A DNA stretch of 41,749 nt from UMGS1889 sp900556055 (GTDB taxonomy: Bacteria > Bacillota > Clostridia > Oscillospirales > Ruminococcaceae). The notes beneath the pieces are model-generated. The model was not told where the DNA came from. It ran no database searches and saw only the letters and a program-made list of their open reading frames with translations. The translations under genes were made by a program, and so were the position numbers. Positions 40,871-41,749 of the stretch are shown here, piece after piece. The stretch is from assembly GCA_902463265.1 (NCBI GenBank), contig CABQEV010000018.1:1-41749 (forward strand). The letters run 5' to 3'. How positions within the stretch are numbered: the first letter of the stretch is position 1; the number at the start of each line of letters is the position of its first letter.

Positions 40871-41073
40871 AAGAGCAGTTGCATCTGAAAAATCACTTAA
40901 AGGAAGTTCGTATGGCAGCAAATCTTTCTCAAGCACAGCTTGCAGAAATGGTGGGTGTGTCGAGAAACACTATCAGTTCTATCGAAACAGGGCAATTCAA
41001 CCCAACAGCAAAGTTAGCTCTTATCCTTTGCATTGCCTTAGATAAGAAATTCGAAGAACTATTCTATTTTTAG
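40867..41073 (+). CDS. Small XRE-family regulator
   Basis: 68 aa, almost entirely one helix-turn-helix (LKEVRMAANLSQAQLAEMVG, SRNTISSIETGQFNPTAKLA). This is the single-domain type common next to small membrane proteins on mobile elements. It is coupled to the preceding DUF6442 gene by ATGA and followed 9 bp later by another membrane protein gene. It probably represses the promoter at 40474. Confidence 0.85.
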   Translation: MKEQLHLKNHLKEVRMAANLSQAQLAEMVGVSRNTISSIETGQFNPTAKLALILCIALDKKFEELFYF

Positions 41074-41082
41074 GAGGACAGC

Positions 41083-41385
41083 ATGGATAATTTGATATTA
41101 TTGATTTTGGGGTTGTTTATTTCTGTGCTTGGCATTACAAACATCAAAGGTAATATCAGTACGATACATTCGTACAACAGACGAAAAGTAAAAGAAGAGG
41201 ATATACCTAAGTACGGAAAAGTCGTTGGCACAGGCACGCTTATAATGGGAGTATCTTTTATCTTAGGGTACATTGCTTTGTTTTGGAGCGAGACCGCTAT
41301 GGCAGTTATCATCCTACCGGGAGTAGTTGTTGGTTTGGGATTTATGCTCTATGGACAGTTCAAATATAACAAAGGAATTTTCTGA
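41083..41385 (+). CDS. Small membrane protein (DUF3784-like)
   Basis: 100 aa with three hydrophobic segments (about 4-20, 48-68 and 74-92). A short basic loop with YNRRKVKEEDIPKYGK sits between the first two, as in DUF3784-type proteins. AGGAGG lies seven bases before the ATG. It is last in the DUF6442-XRE operon. Function unknown. Confidence 0.65.
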   Translation: MDNLILLILGLFISVLGITNIKGNISTIHSYNRRKVKEEDIPKYGKVVGTGTLIMGVSFILGYIALFWSETAMAVIILPGVVVGLGFMLYGQFKYNKGIF

Positions 41386-41687
41386 AAAGCGAAAACGGAA
41401 AATCCCTTTAGGAACTAAAGGGCGCACTTCTATACTCTCTGTCGAGAGTAGTGCGTCCTGCGGAGCTTCATTCTCTGTCAGCAGAAGAAAACTGCTTGCC
41501 TGCGAATGTTGCGTCACTTCGTTCCGTCAAGGTGGCTACACCCCCTTGCACCGCTAAAGCGGCTATCCCCTGTGGACTTGCCGCCAGCAAGTTTGAAGAT
41601 TAGACATAAACAAATCCTCCGCATGGTCTAAGCCATACGGAGGATTAACTGTTTTACGGACACCCGTCTATGGCCGCCCGCTTTTTC
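41386..41687. other. Gene-free mobile-element sequence with hairpins
   Basis: No gene. It has an extended hairpin around ACTCTC/GAGAGT (about 41420-41458, flanked by matching GCGCACT/AGTGCGTC), smaller palindromes near 41535-41595, and AATCCTCCG (41613-41621) paired with CGGAGGATT (41638-41646). The last probably ends the gene entering from the right. Confidence 0.45.
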
Positions 41688-41749
41688 TTATTTGCCGATG
41701 CTCAGAAATTCCGCCGGGTCTACCGGGGTATCATTTTTGGTGACCCCGA
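41688..41749 (-). CDS. 3' end of a gene running off the window
   Basis: The last 19 codons, ending DTPVDPAEFLSIGK then TAA, are visible on the minus strand. The reading is coding-like but too short for a family assignment. It probably belongs to the mobile element that also carries the DUF6442-XRE operon. Confidence 0.4.
   Translation of the reverse strand, partial: GVTKNDTPVDPAEFLSIGK

Noticed and set aside
1..41749. CRISPR array
   Set aside because: No series of short direct repeats with regular spacers was seen, and no cas genes.

Overview
The window looks like a chromosomal segment of a Gram-positive, fibre-degrading gut or rumen anaerobe, most likely a Ruminococcus-like member of the Oscillospiraceae. 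This is inferred from AddAB instead of RecBCD, Gram-positive TTGACA-17-TATAAT promoters, AGGAGG-type ribosome binding sites, and three plant cell wall hydrolases (GH43, GH51, GH26) with AraC regulators. No 16S gene or other definitive marker is present.

Positions 73-6710 hold a compact integrated element of about 6.6 kb. It sits in the 3' end of a tRNA-Thr(CGU) gene (6684-6759, minus) and is bounded by a 38-bp identical direct repeat (73-110 and 6665-6702) that includes the tRNA 3' end and one arm of its terminator. From left to right it carries a zeta-toxin-like kinase with a ribbon-helix-helix partner, a HIRAN-domain gene, a small unknown gene, a gene-poor origin-like stretch, an HUH rolling-circle-type replication protein with a small partner, an apparent countertranscribed RNA, an excisionase-like gene, a small HTH gene, a divergent CI-like repressor and a tyrosine integrase with an extra HTH inserted in it. 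Its control layout (repressor, small HTH genes, antisense RNA, rep) resembles a rolling-circle plasmid joined to an integrase.

Positions 7043-16276 hold a DNA repair and RNA processing block read leftwards: rnz, addB, addA and a small membrane HTH protein. addB and addA are separated by about 950 bp made of two convergent copies of a dispersed structured repeat.

Positions 16489-25391 hold carbohydrate genes: an AraC regulator converging on a GH43 enzyme, a cation exchanger, an unknown 410-aa protein, a GH51 arabinofuranosidase coupled to a small Cys-rich protein, a second AraC regulator divergent from GH51, and a DUF6935-like protein. Positions 25673-32629 hold a lone pseudopilin-like gene, thioredoxin, a three-gene operon (small membrane protein, amidohydrolase, GH26 lipoprotein), and a three-gene overlapping membrane/glycosyltransferase operon. 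Positions 32826-39587 hold a GNAT toxin-antitoxin-like pair, lysS, greA, and a chemoreceptor with an unusual proline/acid-rich tail.

The right end (39588-41749) has a gene-free regulatory stretch with two consensus promoters and a candidate small RNA. It then becomes mobile-element material: a 5'-truncated TnpV gene, a DUF6442/XRE/membrane-protein operon, and the last codons of a minus-strand gene that runs off the window.

The most striking signal not explained by genes is a repeat family of about 360-520 bp, present in five copies (11138-11547, 11611-12031, 23273-23790, 36081-36600, 36668-37135). Several of its hairpins differ between copies by compensatory changes, as expected for a selected RNA or DNA structure. 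A second, unrelated 118-bp MITE-like repeat occurs as two identical copies (6840-6957 and 18843-18960).
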